Shown here piece by piece: positions 9,795 to 18,180 of a DNA stretch of 64,000 nucleotides (the stretch's first letter is position 1; each line of letters begins with the position of its first letter). Origin of the DNA: Streptococcus sp. (GTDB lineage Bacteria; Bacillota; Bacilli; Lactobacillales; Streptococcaceae); the NCBI GenBank assembly GCA_030527925.1, contig JAUMZW010000006.1:62001-126000 (forward strand), written 5' to 3'. The notes below the pieces were generated by a model. That model saw only the letters and a list, made by a program, of their open reading frames with translations. It made no database searches and was not told the origin of the DNA. A program made the translations under genes and the position numbers.

Positions 9795-10205
9795 TCACCA
9801 CTTTTTTTCAAACAAGAAATAAAGAATACCAAACATTAAAATCAGTACTCCTGTACCTATCAAGAAGGTCCCTGGACGAAGAACATTTGAACCAAATTTT
9901 ATCATAAGCAAATCAACAAGGACAAAAAGTGCCATACAGACAAAAAACATGATTGAAGCAGCTTTTGCTAAATTTGTATAAAAACGTTCATCAGGTTTTT
10001 CCTTCGTTTTTTTGAATAGATAGTAAACCAATATGAAAAGCTGAACTAAAACCATAATACCCAGAACCAGATTTTTTGCCATAGCTGGATGAGTTGGTGG
10101 AGTAAAGACCCAAATTCCAATAGAATAGATCGTAGTAGCCAGTAAACTTAACAAAAGATAAAACTTTTGAGTTAAGCCAAATACTTGTTTTTTATTTTTC
10201 ATCAT
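9795..10205 (-). CDS. Four-helix membrane protein paired with XRE regulator
   Basis: 136-residue protein with four predicted membrane helices (about 14-33, 44-63, 84-104, 112-131). The cytoplasmic loop between helices two and three has KKTKEKPDERFYTNLAKAAS; the DER and AKAAS pattern is common in small membrane proteins encoded beside YozG-type HTH genes. Two consecutive ATGs occur at 10205 and 10202. GGAG gives six-base spacing to the second, which is the better start. Function unknown; by analogy with such pairs it may modulate or sense for the regulator, but that is not shown here. Confidence 0.8.
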   Translation of the reverse strand: MMKNKKQVFGLTQKFYLLLSLLATTIYSIGIWVFTPPTHPAMAKNLVLGIMVLVQLFILVYYLFKKTKEKPDERFYTNLAKAASIMFFVCMALFVLVDLLMIKFGSNVLRPGTFLIGTGVLILMFGILYFLFEKKW

Positions 10206-10215
10206 ATTCTCCTTT

Positions 10216-10270
10216 GTTATAAATATATAACTTATGTTATAAATATATAACTTTAAGAATAAAATGTCAA
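10216..10270 (-). promoter_or_regulatory. Promoter with tandem operator palindromes for the membrane/XRE operon
   Basis: On the minus strand TTGACA (10270-10265), a 17-bp spacer and TATATT (10247-10242). Two identical copies of GTTATAAATATATAAC, each an inverted repeat GTTATA...TATAAC, lie at 10236-10251 (covering the -10) and 10216-10231 (covering the start of the transcript). They are exactly 20 bp apart, about two helical turns. The placement is that of a repressor operator, most simply for the XRE protein of this operon. Confidence 0.78.
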
Positions 10271-10293
10271 TAAGAAAAATAATTATAACAAAT

Positions 10294-10316
10294 AAAAAAA
10301 GCCTAATAAGACTTTT
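10294..10316 (-). terminator. Terminator of the S51-like peptidase gene
   Basis: On the minus strand AAAAGTC pairs with GGCTTTT (one G-U pair) around TTATTA, followed by a T-run. Confidence 0.75.
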
Positions 10317-10367
10317 CTAAAAATAATAAATCTCACCTTCTTTTGTCAATTGTTGTAAACTTCCATT

Positions 10368-11036
10368 TCAGATGAGATAAGATTCCCCTTTGATAAGCTC
10401 TCTACCTTTAGTGTCCCCCATAAGATAAGAACCATCCACTAAGCAATAGAATTGCTTCCCATAACTATCATTATAAGTGATATCTTCATATAGACGTAAA
10501 CCATCTAAAAGCTTATCCTTTACAGCTTGATAATGGGGAATAATGTTGATACTGGTTATTCCCAATCCTTGAATAAATCTCTGATAGTTCACATCCAAGG
10601 CCTCACCATCTTCTTCAGGCTGGGCATATACACAATCTGCACTATTCATTGACCCTGCACTCATTGCAACAAGGACACCATCGAAATCGTGTAAAGTTTC
10701 CTTTAAATTTAAATGATGAAAAAAGGCATTCTGTGTTGGAACATGTCCCCCAGCAAGAAAAACAAGATTAGAATTTATAAGTGTTTGTTTAATATCTCCA
10801 GTAAACCTATTGTCAACTAATGTAAATTGCTTAGCTGATTTACCAATGTCAATGAGCATACGACTAATATCTAACTGATACGCATCATTTAAAGAGTAAT
10901 CACCAGGGTCAGCACAGATAAAGGCCACAAGACAATTTTCAGGAATAGTACTCTGAATATCCTTTACAAAACCATTGACATCATATAATGATTTCGTCTG
11001 CCAATTCATCAGACTACTACTTAAAAAATATTTCAT
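10368..11036 (-). CDS. Peptidase E-like (family S51) serine hydrolase
   Basis: 222-residue class I glutamine amidotransferase-like protein of the S51/peptidase E group. The nucleophile elbow is VAMSAGSMNSAD (about 122-133), with Ser in place of the amidotransferase Cys. It is preceded by VFLAGGHVPTQNAFF (about 90-104), the usual GG.-.Q/T-.N strand, and followed by NIIPHYQ with the likely catalytic His. S51 enzymes cleave Asp-X dipeptides or process cyanophycin; the exact substrate here is unknown. The ATG overlaps the last codons of the decayed S41 gene (ATGA), so it was probably translated from that operon before the upstream gene decayed. Confidence 0.8.
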   Translation of the reverse strand: MKYFLSSSLMNWQTKSLYDVNGFVKDIQSTIPENCLVAFICADPGDYSLNDAYQLDISRMLIDIGKSAKQFTLVDNRFTGDIKQTLINSNLVFLAGGHVPTQNAFFHHLNLKETLHDFDGVLVAMSAGSMNSADCVYAQPEEDGEALDVNYQRFIQGLGITSINIIPHYQAVKDKLLDGLRLYEDITYNDSYGKQFYCLVDGSYLMGDTKGRELIKGESYLI

Positions 11037-11562
11037 TTCACTCTTTCTCCATTCATTAGTACTATAACTTTAAGCATGTAAACATCCTTTACAAGATATT
11101 CTGGCGTCCATTCAATCTTGATACCTGGAACAGCGCCTTTATCTACCATACCTTTGCCACTTTCAATGGTTAAACACCTAAAAATTTGATAGATAAAAGT
11201 AAATCCTCCATAATCAACCGTAGTACAATTTAAATAATCTAAAGTACTAATAGTTGGACTACCTAACACAGTTATTTATGGACACAGTTTCATTATCTCA
11301 ACAAAATTATCACCCGAAAAATCACATCTAAGGTTTGATAAAATATAAATATTCACAGGACTTTTTTAAATCTGATAACACTAACGAAAAAAGGCTCTTC
11401 ATTATCATAGACAACAAAACCTTTATCTTTATTCTCAAGCAAATCCTTTTTAAATTCTAAAATTAATTCTCTAGACTCCTCAGAAAGACTAGAATTGTCA
11501 ACTTGTTAATCAAATTGTGTCAACCTATGCTTTACATTAATTTTAATATAGAGTATTTCCAT
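11033..11562 (-). pseudogene. Decayed S41 (C-terminal processing) peptidase gene
   Basis: Only pieces remain. Reading down from an ATG at 11562: MEILYIKINVKHRLTQFD, an in-frame TAA, then VDNSSLSEESRELILEF...PFFVSVIRFKKVL, TGA and a frame change. Next comes NIYILSNLRCDFSGDNFVEIMKLCP, another TAA, and finally the open 78-codon piece VLGSPTISTLDYLNCTTVDYGG...DKGAVPGIKIEW ending at 11033. The order FSGDNFVEIMK - VLG.PT...DY.NC - G...P.I matches the C-terminal half of S41 peptidases, where FSGD carries the catalytic-Ser position, occupied here by Gly-Asp context. The N-terminal half is absent. Two nonsense codons, a frameshift and a truncation argue for true decay. Confidence 0.7.
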
Positions 11563-11586
11563 ACTTTCATCATTTTGTTTATTATA

Positions 11587-12336
11587 TCATAATAAGCGTG
11601 GAAATCTCTTCAATAACATAAATCCAATTAAAGAAAGAATGATGATCAGTAAACAGGATAAAAGTGACGGAACATCATTTAAGGAAATGGTTTTATTGAT
11701 TAATTTGGTCTGATATAGGAGTTGGCTTGGTAAATACTTCTCCCATGAAAACTGACTAACAATAGTTGAGACAAAAAGCAAGACTTCAATAATAAAAGCA
11801 ACTAAAAATGCTGAATTCAAATATTGTATCAGACAAGCTATAGCTAATACAATAACCAGCATAACAAACCATTGGAGAATAAATGAAACGATGACATTCT
11901 CCCATTTGATTGTATCAAAGAAAACCCAACTCATATAACTACACATTAATTGACCACACAATGAAGCAAGACTAACAACAGAAGATGAAACTAAAATTTT
12001 AGGAACAAATAATCGCAATAAAGACTTTGTCCTAGTCATATAAAAATGGTGTAGTGCATCAGTTGACCTAATCGTTACCATTTTACAGACTAAAAAAAGT
12101 ACCACAAATAAACTTAATTGAGCAGTATTTTTAAAATATGAAATAAAAAGACTTTGCCAAGTAGGAGGTGGTAAAATTAAAGGAGTTTGCCCATCTGAAA
12201 CCATACTCTTAATAATATCATTACTATAAAAGCTTAGTAAAGGTGATGTCAAGCCAGAAAATATAAACATAAAAACCAAAAGAAATAGATTTTTACTTCT
12301 TAACCATCGCTTCCATTCAATACTAATTAATCTCAC
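11587..12336 (-). CDS. ABC transporter permease subunit
   Basis: 249-residue membrane protein with about six hydrophobic segments: near 17-35, 70-88, 112-135, 145-165, 172-192 and 222-243. It is the integral partner of the ATPase encoded immediately upstream. It is an ABC-2-like exporter or efflux permease by size and topology, with no substrate clue in the sequence. The start is a GTG at 12336 overlapping the ATPase tail by 14 bases, with GGTGAG upstream; coupled translation is likely. It is the last gene of the MerR - PLDc_N - ATPase - permease operon. Confidence 0.8.
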   Translation of the reverse strand: MRLISIEWKRWLRSKNLFLLVFMFIFSGLTSPLLSFYSNDIIKSMVSDGQTPLILPPPTWQSLFISYFKNTAQLSLFVVLFLVCKMVTIRSTDALHHFYMTRTKSLLRLFVPKILVSSSVVSLASLCGQLMCSYMSWVFFDTIKWENVIVSFILQWFVMLVIVLAIACLIQYLNSAFLVAFIIEVLLFVSTIVSQFSWEKYLPSQLLYQTKLINKTISLNDVPSLLSCLLIIILSLIGFMLLKRFPRLL

Positions 12337-13219
12337 TTAGCTCACCTTCTTTCTTCGCAATAAAATGTAAGAATCCACTTGTAAGGTCACTTGAAACTCG
12401 ACTGATTGACAATATACTACTTAAATAAGGTATTAAAAGAGGATATATCTTTTCAAAATCACCGCTCCTTGCGTAAAGTCGCCCTGAATTTTCGTTATCA
12501 CAATATGTATCTACACCTTGTTCGACTAAAACTTCCTTAATAATATCCCTATACAAACTATCTTGACACAATACCTCTATCTTCTTATTGATTAGGGTCA
12601 TAAAGTTTTCTAGGCTATCTTGATAGAGTAACTTACCCTTATTAAGAATGATGAGTGAGCTAGCAACATGCTGTAAATCAGCTAGTAAATGGCTAGAAAT
12701 AACAACTGTTTTACCCTTTGCGATTTCCTTAATTAAATTAAGAATATCTATTCTACCATTCGGGTCTAAGGCACTTGTCGGCTCATCTAGGAAAATCACA
12801 TCAGGATCTAACAACAGGACACTCGCAATCCCTAAGCGTTGGCGCATACCTCGTGAAAAACCTTTAACCAATTTTTTACCAACACTCTGTAAACCAACAT
12901 AAGTCAACAGTTCCTTTATTTCAACATCCTTCACTGAAATACCATACAATGCTGCTGAATGTTGTAAAACTTCATCAGCTGTCAATGTTTCCTCAAATGA
13001 CGGAACATCTGGACAATAAGCCAATTTACTATCTTTTATAGTGATGCTTCCCTTTATTGGTCTGATAAAGCCAAATATCAATTTCATCAATGTTGTCTTA
13101 CCAGCACCATTTGGTCCAATAAGCCCAACAACTCCTGACTGATTTGTCAGTTCTAAAGAAATATTAGACAATGCTTTACACGATGTAAAGGAAACATCAA
13201 CAGTGTCTAGCCTAATCAT
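12323..13219 (-). CDS. ABC transporter ATP-binding protein
   Basis: 298-residue ABC ATPase: Walker A GLIGPNGAGKTT (about 32-43), signature KGFSRGMRQRLG (about 129-140), Walker B PDVIFLDEPTSALD (about 149-162) and an H-loop SSHLL. A C-terminal extension of about 90 residues follows, as in DrrA/BcrA-like exporters. The frame is open to 13273, but ATG 13219 is chosen: AGGAGG lies about eight bases upstream, and MIRLDTVDVSF begins the ABC fold. The ATG overlaps the stop region of the PLDc_N gene. It energises the permease encoded next. Confidence 0.93.
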   Translation of the reverse strand: MIRLDTVDVSFTSCKALSNISLELTNQSGVVGLIGPNGAGKTTLMKLIFGFIRPIKGSITIKDSKLAYCPDVPSFEETLTADEVLQHSAALYGISVKDVEIKELLTYVGLQSVGKKLVKGFSRGMRQRLGIASVLLLDPDVIFLDEPTSALDPNGRIDILNLIKEIAKGKTVVISSHLLADLQHVASSLIILNKGKLLYQDSLENFMTLINKKIEVLCQDSLYRDIIKEVLVEQGVDTYCDNENSGRLYARSGDFEKIYPLLIPYLSSILSISRVSSDLTSGFLHFIAKKEGELSEIN

Positions 13220-13415
13220 TCCAAAAATCCTCCTGACTAGTACGGCCCATAAAAAAGTAGAGGATACCACCAAGTGGCATTGATAAAATACAAATCAAAG
13301 CCCAAATCCACTTAGAAAGATACTTTGTCCTAGCTGATTTAAAAATATCATACCAGCAAAAACAGATATATATAATGACGATTAATACTATTGGAATAAT
13401 AACTTTTATAGACAT
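13212..13415 (-). CDS. Small PLDc_N-domain membrane protein
   Basis: 67-residue protein with two membrane helices (about 5-22 and 38-57). The second half, DIFKSARTKYLSKWIWALICI.. then PLGGILYFFMGR, is the PLDc_N pattern found at the N-terminus of cardiolipin synthases and in stand-alone peptides beside ABC transporters. No catalytic domain is attached. It overlaps the MerR gene by 10 bases at its start and the ATPase gene at its end, so it is an integral part of this operon. Its role is unknown; a helper or immunity-type peptide for the transporter is possible but unproven. Confidence 0.85.
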   Translation of the reverse strand: MSIKVIIPIVLIVIIYICFCWYDIFKSARTKYLSKWIWALICILSMPLGGILYFFMGRTSQEDFWND

Positions 13416-14134
13416 TTTTTATCCTCCTCATTGTCTAAAATTTCGATGCAATTTTGAAGAGATTGACAACTTGGACAATTTAAATACCGTGTTCTAAGCG
13501 TATGTTTAGCTCGATTAAATTCCCAAAAACTAGGTTTAAAAACCATTTGGCAATCGCAACACATAAATGAGATCTTTTTAATGTAATACTTCATCAGTAA
13601 AATCATTGACACAAGTGTTACTATAAAAATCACAAGAGCAATTAACCAATAATGATAAAAAACGGCTAACCAAAAAATAAGATTGTAAAGTATACCGTAT
13701 GTAACCATTACAGTATTAAAAATTTTGAAAAAACGGTAATGTTCAATATGATTTTGACTACTTTTCAAAGCAACTACAATAGACTTATCTTCTCCAGTCA
13801 GATTTTCATAATCCTTAGTTAACTTTACAATGTTGTCAATCATCATTTCTTTTTGCTTGATATCCTCTTCCAATTCATTTTTATGATTTTTAAGTAAAGA
13901 TATTAAAGCATCTTTTGGTTCATTAGTATTTAATAATGAATGAATATCATTAAGTGAAAATCCCATATTTTTTAAACTACAAATCAATCGTAATTTATGT
14001 AAATCATTGTTAGAATAAAGCCTTCTTCCACCATCTGTATAATCTGATGGATGTAGTAAACCCTTCTTATCATAAAATTGAATAGTTTTAATACTAACTT
14101 GACAAGTTTTCGCAAGCTCTCCAGTTGTTAACAC
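13406..14134 (-). CDS. MerR-family regulator with membrane helices and zinc-ribbon tail
   Basis: Three parts are visible in about 242 residues. A MerR winged-helix N-terminus: LTTGELAKTCQVSIKTIQFYDKKG, then GGRRLYSNNDLHKLRLI, with a coiled region to about 110. Two hydrophobic helices follow at about 140-162 and 164-184. The tail has two Cys pairs, CCDC and CPSC, within the pattern F.C..C..F.P.FWE...H...RYLNCP.C, a likely zinc ribbon. The frame opens at a GTG (14152), but the ribosome site AAAGGAGG lies inside that extension. The GTG at 14134, seven bases after it, is the better start. It overlaps the PLDc_N gene and leads the ABC operon. Confidence 0.85.
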   Translation of the reverse strand: MLTTGELAKTCQVSIKTIQFYDKKGLLHPSDYTDGGRRLYSNNDLHKLRLICSLKNMGFSLNDIHSLLNTNEPKDALISLLKNHKNELEEDIKQKEMMIDNIVKLTKDYENLTGEDKSIVVALKSSQNHIEHYRFFKIFNTVMVTYGILYNLIFWLAVFYHYWLIALVIFIVTLVSMILLMKYYIKKISFMCCDCQMVFKPSFWEFNRAKHTLRTRYLNCPSCQSLQNCIEILDNEEDKKCL

Positions 14135-14164
14135 CAAACTTCCTCCTTTCACCTCTTAATATAC

Positions 14165-14179
14165 ATTATAACCTAAGGT
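14165..14179 (-). promoter_or_regulatory. MerR operon -10 element with adjoining palindrome
   Basis: On the minus strand the palindrome ACCTTAGGT (14179-14171) abuts a perfect TATAAT (14170-14165), about 30 bases before the GTG start. MerR proteins normally bind dyads in the -35/-10 spacer, so this is a candidate operator. The -35 is not clear. Confidence 0.5.
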
Positions 14180-14195
14180 CATTAGCAAGATAAAA

Positions 14196-14226
14196 ATAAA
14201 AAAAAACAGAAAAATCTGTTTTTTTT
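14196..14226 (-). terminator. Terminator after the dtpT remnant
   Basis: AACAGA pairs with TCTGTT around four bases, with A- and T-runs on both sides. On the minus strand it follows the dtpT stop codon. Confidence 0.7.
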
Positions 14227-14227
14227 G

Positions 14228-15408
14228 TTAGCGTACTCCTGACATTAATTGTTTAATTTTTGGAGCATAAAAGAATAAAATAATTCCAAAAATAACTGTT
14301 ATAATTCCTACGATACCAAAATAAGCTACTTCAGTACCTTTAGTATAATATTTTACAATTTGAGCATTGATAGCTTGTGCAGCAGAGTTACTTAAGAACC
14401 AAATACTCATCATCTGAGCTTGGAAAGCTTTCGGAGCTAACTTAGTTGTAATTGATAAACCAATTGGTGAAATTAACATCTCAGCAACAATTACAATAGC
14501 CCAACTCATAATTAACCATAGCGGACTAACCTTTGTATCTGCTCCAAAGAACATTACAGGAAGCATCATCCAAATAAATGATAAACCAGCAAATACTAAA
14601 CCATATGAGAATTTAACTGGAGAAGAAGGTTGTTTTGAACCTAATTTAGTCCACATCCATGCAAAGAATGGTACATATAACATGATAAATAGCGGATTTA
14701 AACTTTGGAAATAACTTGATGGAAAATTAATTGATAAACCAAATATATCCAATGTTAATCTTGTTTGTTCATCAGCAAACAAAGCAAGAACAACCGATCC
14801 TTGTTCTTCAATAGACCAAAAGAGCATAGAAGCGATAAATAATGGAACATAAGCCCATACTCTAGAACGTTCTTCACTTGTGATTTTTGAACTACGAATA
14901 ATAAGAATAAAATATACTAACGGGATTAATACTGCTATCAACGTTAAAAGATTGATAACATTAGCAACAGTTAGAGAACCTGTACCAGCCATGATTGCAA
15001 CAATAACTGCAATAATAATAACTGATAAGCCAAATTTTTTCAAAACAGGATTTAAATCTTCTTTTGAAATCGGATCACTAGGTACTAAGTTTGATTCTGG
15101 AAGATATTCCTTCCCATCTTTAAGATACCACCAATAAGTACTGTCTTACGGCTACCTAATAATCTATCACTGACAAAGCCACCTACGATACTTGATAAAT
15201 AAACTAATGAACCATAGATAGACATGATTGAAGCAGCTGTAACTTTATCAAAACCAAGTCCACCTTTAGTAACACTATAGTACATATAATAAAGTAAAAT
15301 TGCTTTCATACCATAGTAACTGAAACGTTCCCACATTTCAGTGAAAAATAGAGTTGATAAGCCTCTCGGGTGTCCAAAAAAACTCTTATCATTGGGATTA
15401 AAACTCAT
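14228..15408 (-). pseudogene. dtpT: Di-/tripeptide POT transporter with internal deletion
   Basis: Proton-dependent oligopeptide transporter gene split by a deletion. The 5' part (15408 to about 15120) encodes an intact N-terminus with the POT signature [19 protein letters not shown] and ends at [11 protein letters not shown] before running out of frame to a stop at 15085. The 3' part reads in another frame from [23 protein letters not shown] through KKFGLSVII to the TAA at 14228 and keeps the C-terminal membrane helices. About 394 codons remain where about 490 are usual, so roughly 100 codons (helices 3-6 region) are missing. Total length is not a multiple of three. The 271-residue 3' frame alone could not form a working transporter. 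Confidence 0.88.
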
Positions 15409-15549
15409 ATAATTTCTCCTTTAATGAAATTTATAACTAAACAGTCTGTTTTTATTATATTTGTAATATTTAAAATTGTCAATAAATCAAGAATTTACTG
15501 TATTTTTATGATAGAATATATTAAAATCGTCAAAAGGGGAATATGTAAA

Positions 15550-15750
15550 ATGAAACGAAGTGATATTATTAATCGTTTAAAAACTGACCTAAACTTACCA
15601 AAGGTTAATCTCTTCATTGAAGAAAAAGAATATAGCGAAGATGAATATCTTAAATTACGAAATGATTTAATTGATTATTTTAAAAACTACGTTGAAAATG
15701 TATCTGCTGATTTTGAAGGTGGTTTAAAAACAAAAGATGGATACCATTAA
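15550..15750 (+). CDS. Small conserved-looking protein of unknown function
   Basis: 66-residue soluble, acidic protein (starts MKRSDIINRLKTDLNL, ends KTKDGYH) with ATG 15550 and AAAGGGGAA about nine bases upstream. The open frame extends upstream to 15370 but that part has no ribosome site and overlaps the dtpT promoter region. It has no membrane segment, cysteine or recognisable motif. The well-formed ribosome site and the strong terminator right after it support a real gene, transcribed alone. I do not recognise its family. Confidence 0.7.
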   Translation: MKRSDIINRLKTDLNLPKVNLFIEEKEYSEDEYLKLRNDLIDYFKNYVENVSADFEGGLKTKDGYH

Positions 15751-15754
15751 ATAC

Positions 15755-15789
15755 AAAAAGGTAGAGAGAAGAGTTCTCTCTACCTTTTT
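15755..15789. terminator. Strong bidirectional terminator
   Basis: AAAAAGGTAGAGAGAA pairs perfectly with its complement around GAG: a 16-bp stem flanked by A- and T-runs. It serves both the small gene and the convergent YhgE gene. Confidence 0.93.
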
Positions 15790-15803
15790 CAATTCTCAAA
15801 TTT

Positions 15804-18167
15804 TTAACTTTCCATCTTTTTCTTTGAAGAAAACAGATAAATAAGAATAATAAAACTCACCAAAAAGGCTGAAAGAATTGTCAGTTGATGATTAACTTGA
15901 CCTGTCCTTGAAATTGTTTGTCTAAGACCAGACACCAGATAGCTCATAGGCAAATAGGGATTCAAGATTTGAAAAACTTTAGGGCTAAGTTCGATAGGAT
16001 ATGAACCACCTGAAGACCCTGTTTGGAGAAGTAATAAAAGTAATGCTACAAATGATCCTAGTTGGTCACTTATCAAAATAAGAAGAGTAACCATGGCCAT
16101 AAAGACATAAGAACCTAATAAAATAAGAATAAATGTTAAGATTGAATGTAGCATCTCAACACCCATTAAGTGCAAGGTAACATATAATATAATAGTATCA
16201 AGTAACGCAACTAAACTATTAATAATAAGTTTCTTTTTAAATGCTTTCTTTTTATTATTATTGACAGAACTGTAAAGCAACTTTTCAAAAACCACATTAG
16301 CTGATAAAGCAATTACCATTAGTGATACTGAGACCATATATGGCGCCATAGCAACACCATTTACAGGAACACTATCCTTATCCTTATGTGATACAATAAG
16401 AGGTCGAGCAATAGTATCAGCATTTTTATCAGTAACGGATACAAGGGATAATTGACGTGAAATTGTATCTAAACCTAAACTAAATGTCCCTAAATTGCTT
16501 GACAGAGTTGACAAACCATTTGACAATTGAGAACTACCATTTTGTAAAGTTAGAATCCCTGCATACTCAGTCTCTATTCCCGAAACTAAGCTCTTACTTC
16601 CCGTTACTAAACTTGATGAATTATTGGATAAGATTTGACTTCCTGATTGTAACTGAGTTGTCCCAGTAATAAGCTGGCTAGAGTTTATATTAAGTTGACT
16701 TAAACCATTCGACAGACTACCAATTGTAGAAGTGTAATGTTCCAAACTAGACTGTAAGGAATAAGTCCCTTGAGTAAGTCCTGACTGTAAACTTTGACTT
16801 CCGTCTATAAGTTGTTGACTAGCTGGAGTAAGTTGAGAACTCAAGACTGAGTCAAGTTGTCCAATATATTGATTAGCTTTTGTCAGACTATCTTGACTAG
16901 ACTGTAAATCTAAACTACTTGCACCAGGAGATAGTGTCTGCAATAGACTAATGATATTAGAGATATTTGTTTGAAGTGAAGACAAAGATATTTCATCATT
17001 TACTGACAATGCATTGACAAGTTCTGCTCTTTGCTCATCTGTTAACGATTGATATGTCGCTGTGGCTTCTAAGTTGGCTAATTGATTTGAGAGATGAACA
17101 TTTTGACTATCTATGACCTTACTAAGACTTGTTGATAAGTTTGTAGCTTCACTCTTTAAACTAGATAACTGTGATTCCTTGTCAGTATTTGCTTGAGAGA
17201 CTAACAGACCTAATTGAGTTGAAAGGGTTGATAACTCTTGTAAACTAGCTTTCGATAGTTGAGATGTCCCTTCTAAACCTTTTTCAAGAGTTTCTAAACC
17301 TTGTGTCAGTTGATTAATCTGACTAGTTACACTTGATAATTGTGTCAAACCATTTAATAATGTTTGCGAATTTTCATTAAGTTGACTTGAACCATTTGCT
17401 AGTTGACTAACACCATCTGTATAACTTGTGATTCCACTTGACAATGATTTCAAACCTGTCGCTAATTGACCTACCCCAGATGTATAAGTTTCAATACCAG
17501 ATGACAACTTACTTGCACCTTGACTTAACTTATAATCGCCCTCATAAAGCTGTCCCATACCATTATTAAGAATTTTAGCTCCCTGATTTAGTTGATTAGC
17601 TCCATCATTTAATTTATTTCCACCTGAGTTTAGCTGAGAAATACTACTCTCTAACTTGGTTAATTGACTAAAGACTGATTTTGTATAGTTTTTAGTGATA
17701 TTATCAGATACAGATGCTTTTAATCTTTCAATTGCACTGTTACTAATTTTAGAAGCAAATAAACTACTTCCTTGAGCTGTCTCATAAGAGATTACCATTT
17801 TTTTAGGATTTTTTGTTAATAAGCTACTAGCATTTTTTGATAAATTACTTGGTAGTGTGACTACCATATAGTATTTTCCATTTTTTAACCCTTTTTGAGC
17901 AATTTTCTTATCGACAAAATGATAATCTAAAGATTCTGTCTTTTTCATCTTGTCTGTAATATCCTGACCAATTGTCAATCTTGTTCCATCGGTTGTGTAA
18001 CTCTCATCATTATCCACAACAGCTACTGGTAAATTTTTCACATTTGAATAAGGATTCCACATTGACCCCAAGAAAGAAAGGTTATATAAAGCAGGTACAC
18101 AAGCAACACCAAAAACAATAAACCATAACTTATAGCGGATAATCAATTTTTTAATTTTATTTTTCAT
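15804..18167 (-). CDS. YhgE/Pip-family membrane protein
   Basis: 787-residue protein of the YhgE/phage-infection-protein family. There is one N-terminal membrane helix (about 13-32) with VPALYNLSFLGSMWNPY, then the extracellular region PVAVVDNDESYT. A long segment follows (about 165-580) of imperfect repeats of the type G...L..G...L..GA, rich in Ser, Leu, Gly and Gln. The C-terminal ABC-2-like membrane domain has about five helices (about 610-785). Family members are linked to phage receptor function and to type VII/ABC-like export, but the role is not settled. It is divergent from a TetR gene; a TetR operator lies at its 5' end. It is likely repressed by that protein. Confidence 0.87.
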   Translation of the reverse strand: MKNKIKKLIIRYKLWFIVFGVACVPALYNLSFLGSMWNPYSNVKNLPVAVVDNDESYTTDGTRLTIGQDITDKMKKTESLDYHFVDKKIAQKGLKNGKYYMVVTLPSNLSKNASSLLTKNPKKMVISYETAQGSSLFASKISNSAIERLKASVSDNITKNYTKSVFSQLTKLESSISQLNSGGNKLNDGANQLNQGAKILNNGMGQLYEGDYKLSQGASKLSSGIETYTSGVGQLATGLKSLSSGITSYTDGVSQLANGSSQLNENSQTLLNGLTQLSSVTSQINQLTQGLETLEKGLEGTSQLSKASLQELSTLSTQLGLLVSQANTDKESQLSSLKSEATNLSTSLSKVIDSQNVHLSNQLANLEATATYQSLTDEQRAELVNALSVNDEISLSSLQTNISNIISLLQTLSPGASSLDLQSSQDSLTKANQYIGQLDSVLSSQLTPASQQLIDGSQSLQSGLTQGTYSLQSSLEHYTSTIGSLSNGLSQLNINSSQLITGTTQLQSGSQILSNNSSSLVTGSKSLVSGIETEYAGILTLQNGSSQLSNGLSTLSSNLGTFSLGLDTISRQLSLVSVTDKNADTIARPLIVSHKDKDSVPVNGVAMAPYMVSVSLMVIALSANVVFEKLLYSSVNNNKKKAFKKKLIINSLVALLDTIILYVTLHLMGVEMLHSILTFILILLGSYVFMAMVTLLILISDQLGSFVALLLLLLQTGSSGGSYPIELSPKVFQILNPYLPMSYLVSGLRQTISRTGQVNHQLTILSAFLVSFIILIYLFSSKKKMES

Positions 18168-18180
18168 TTTTCTCCTTTTT

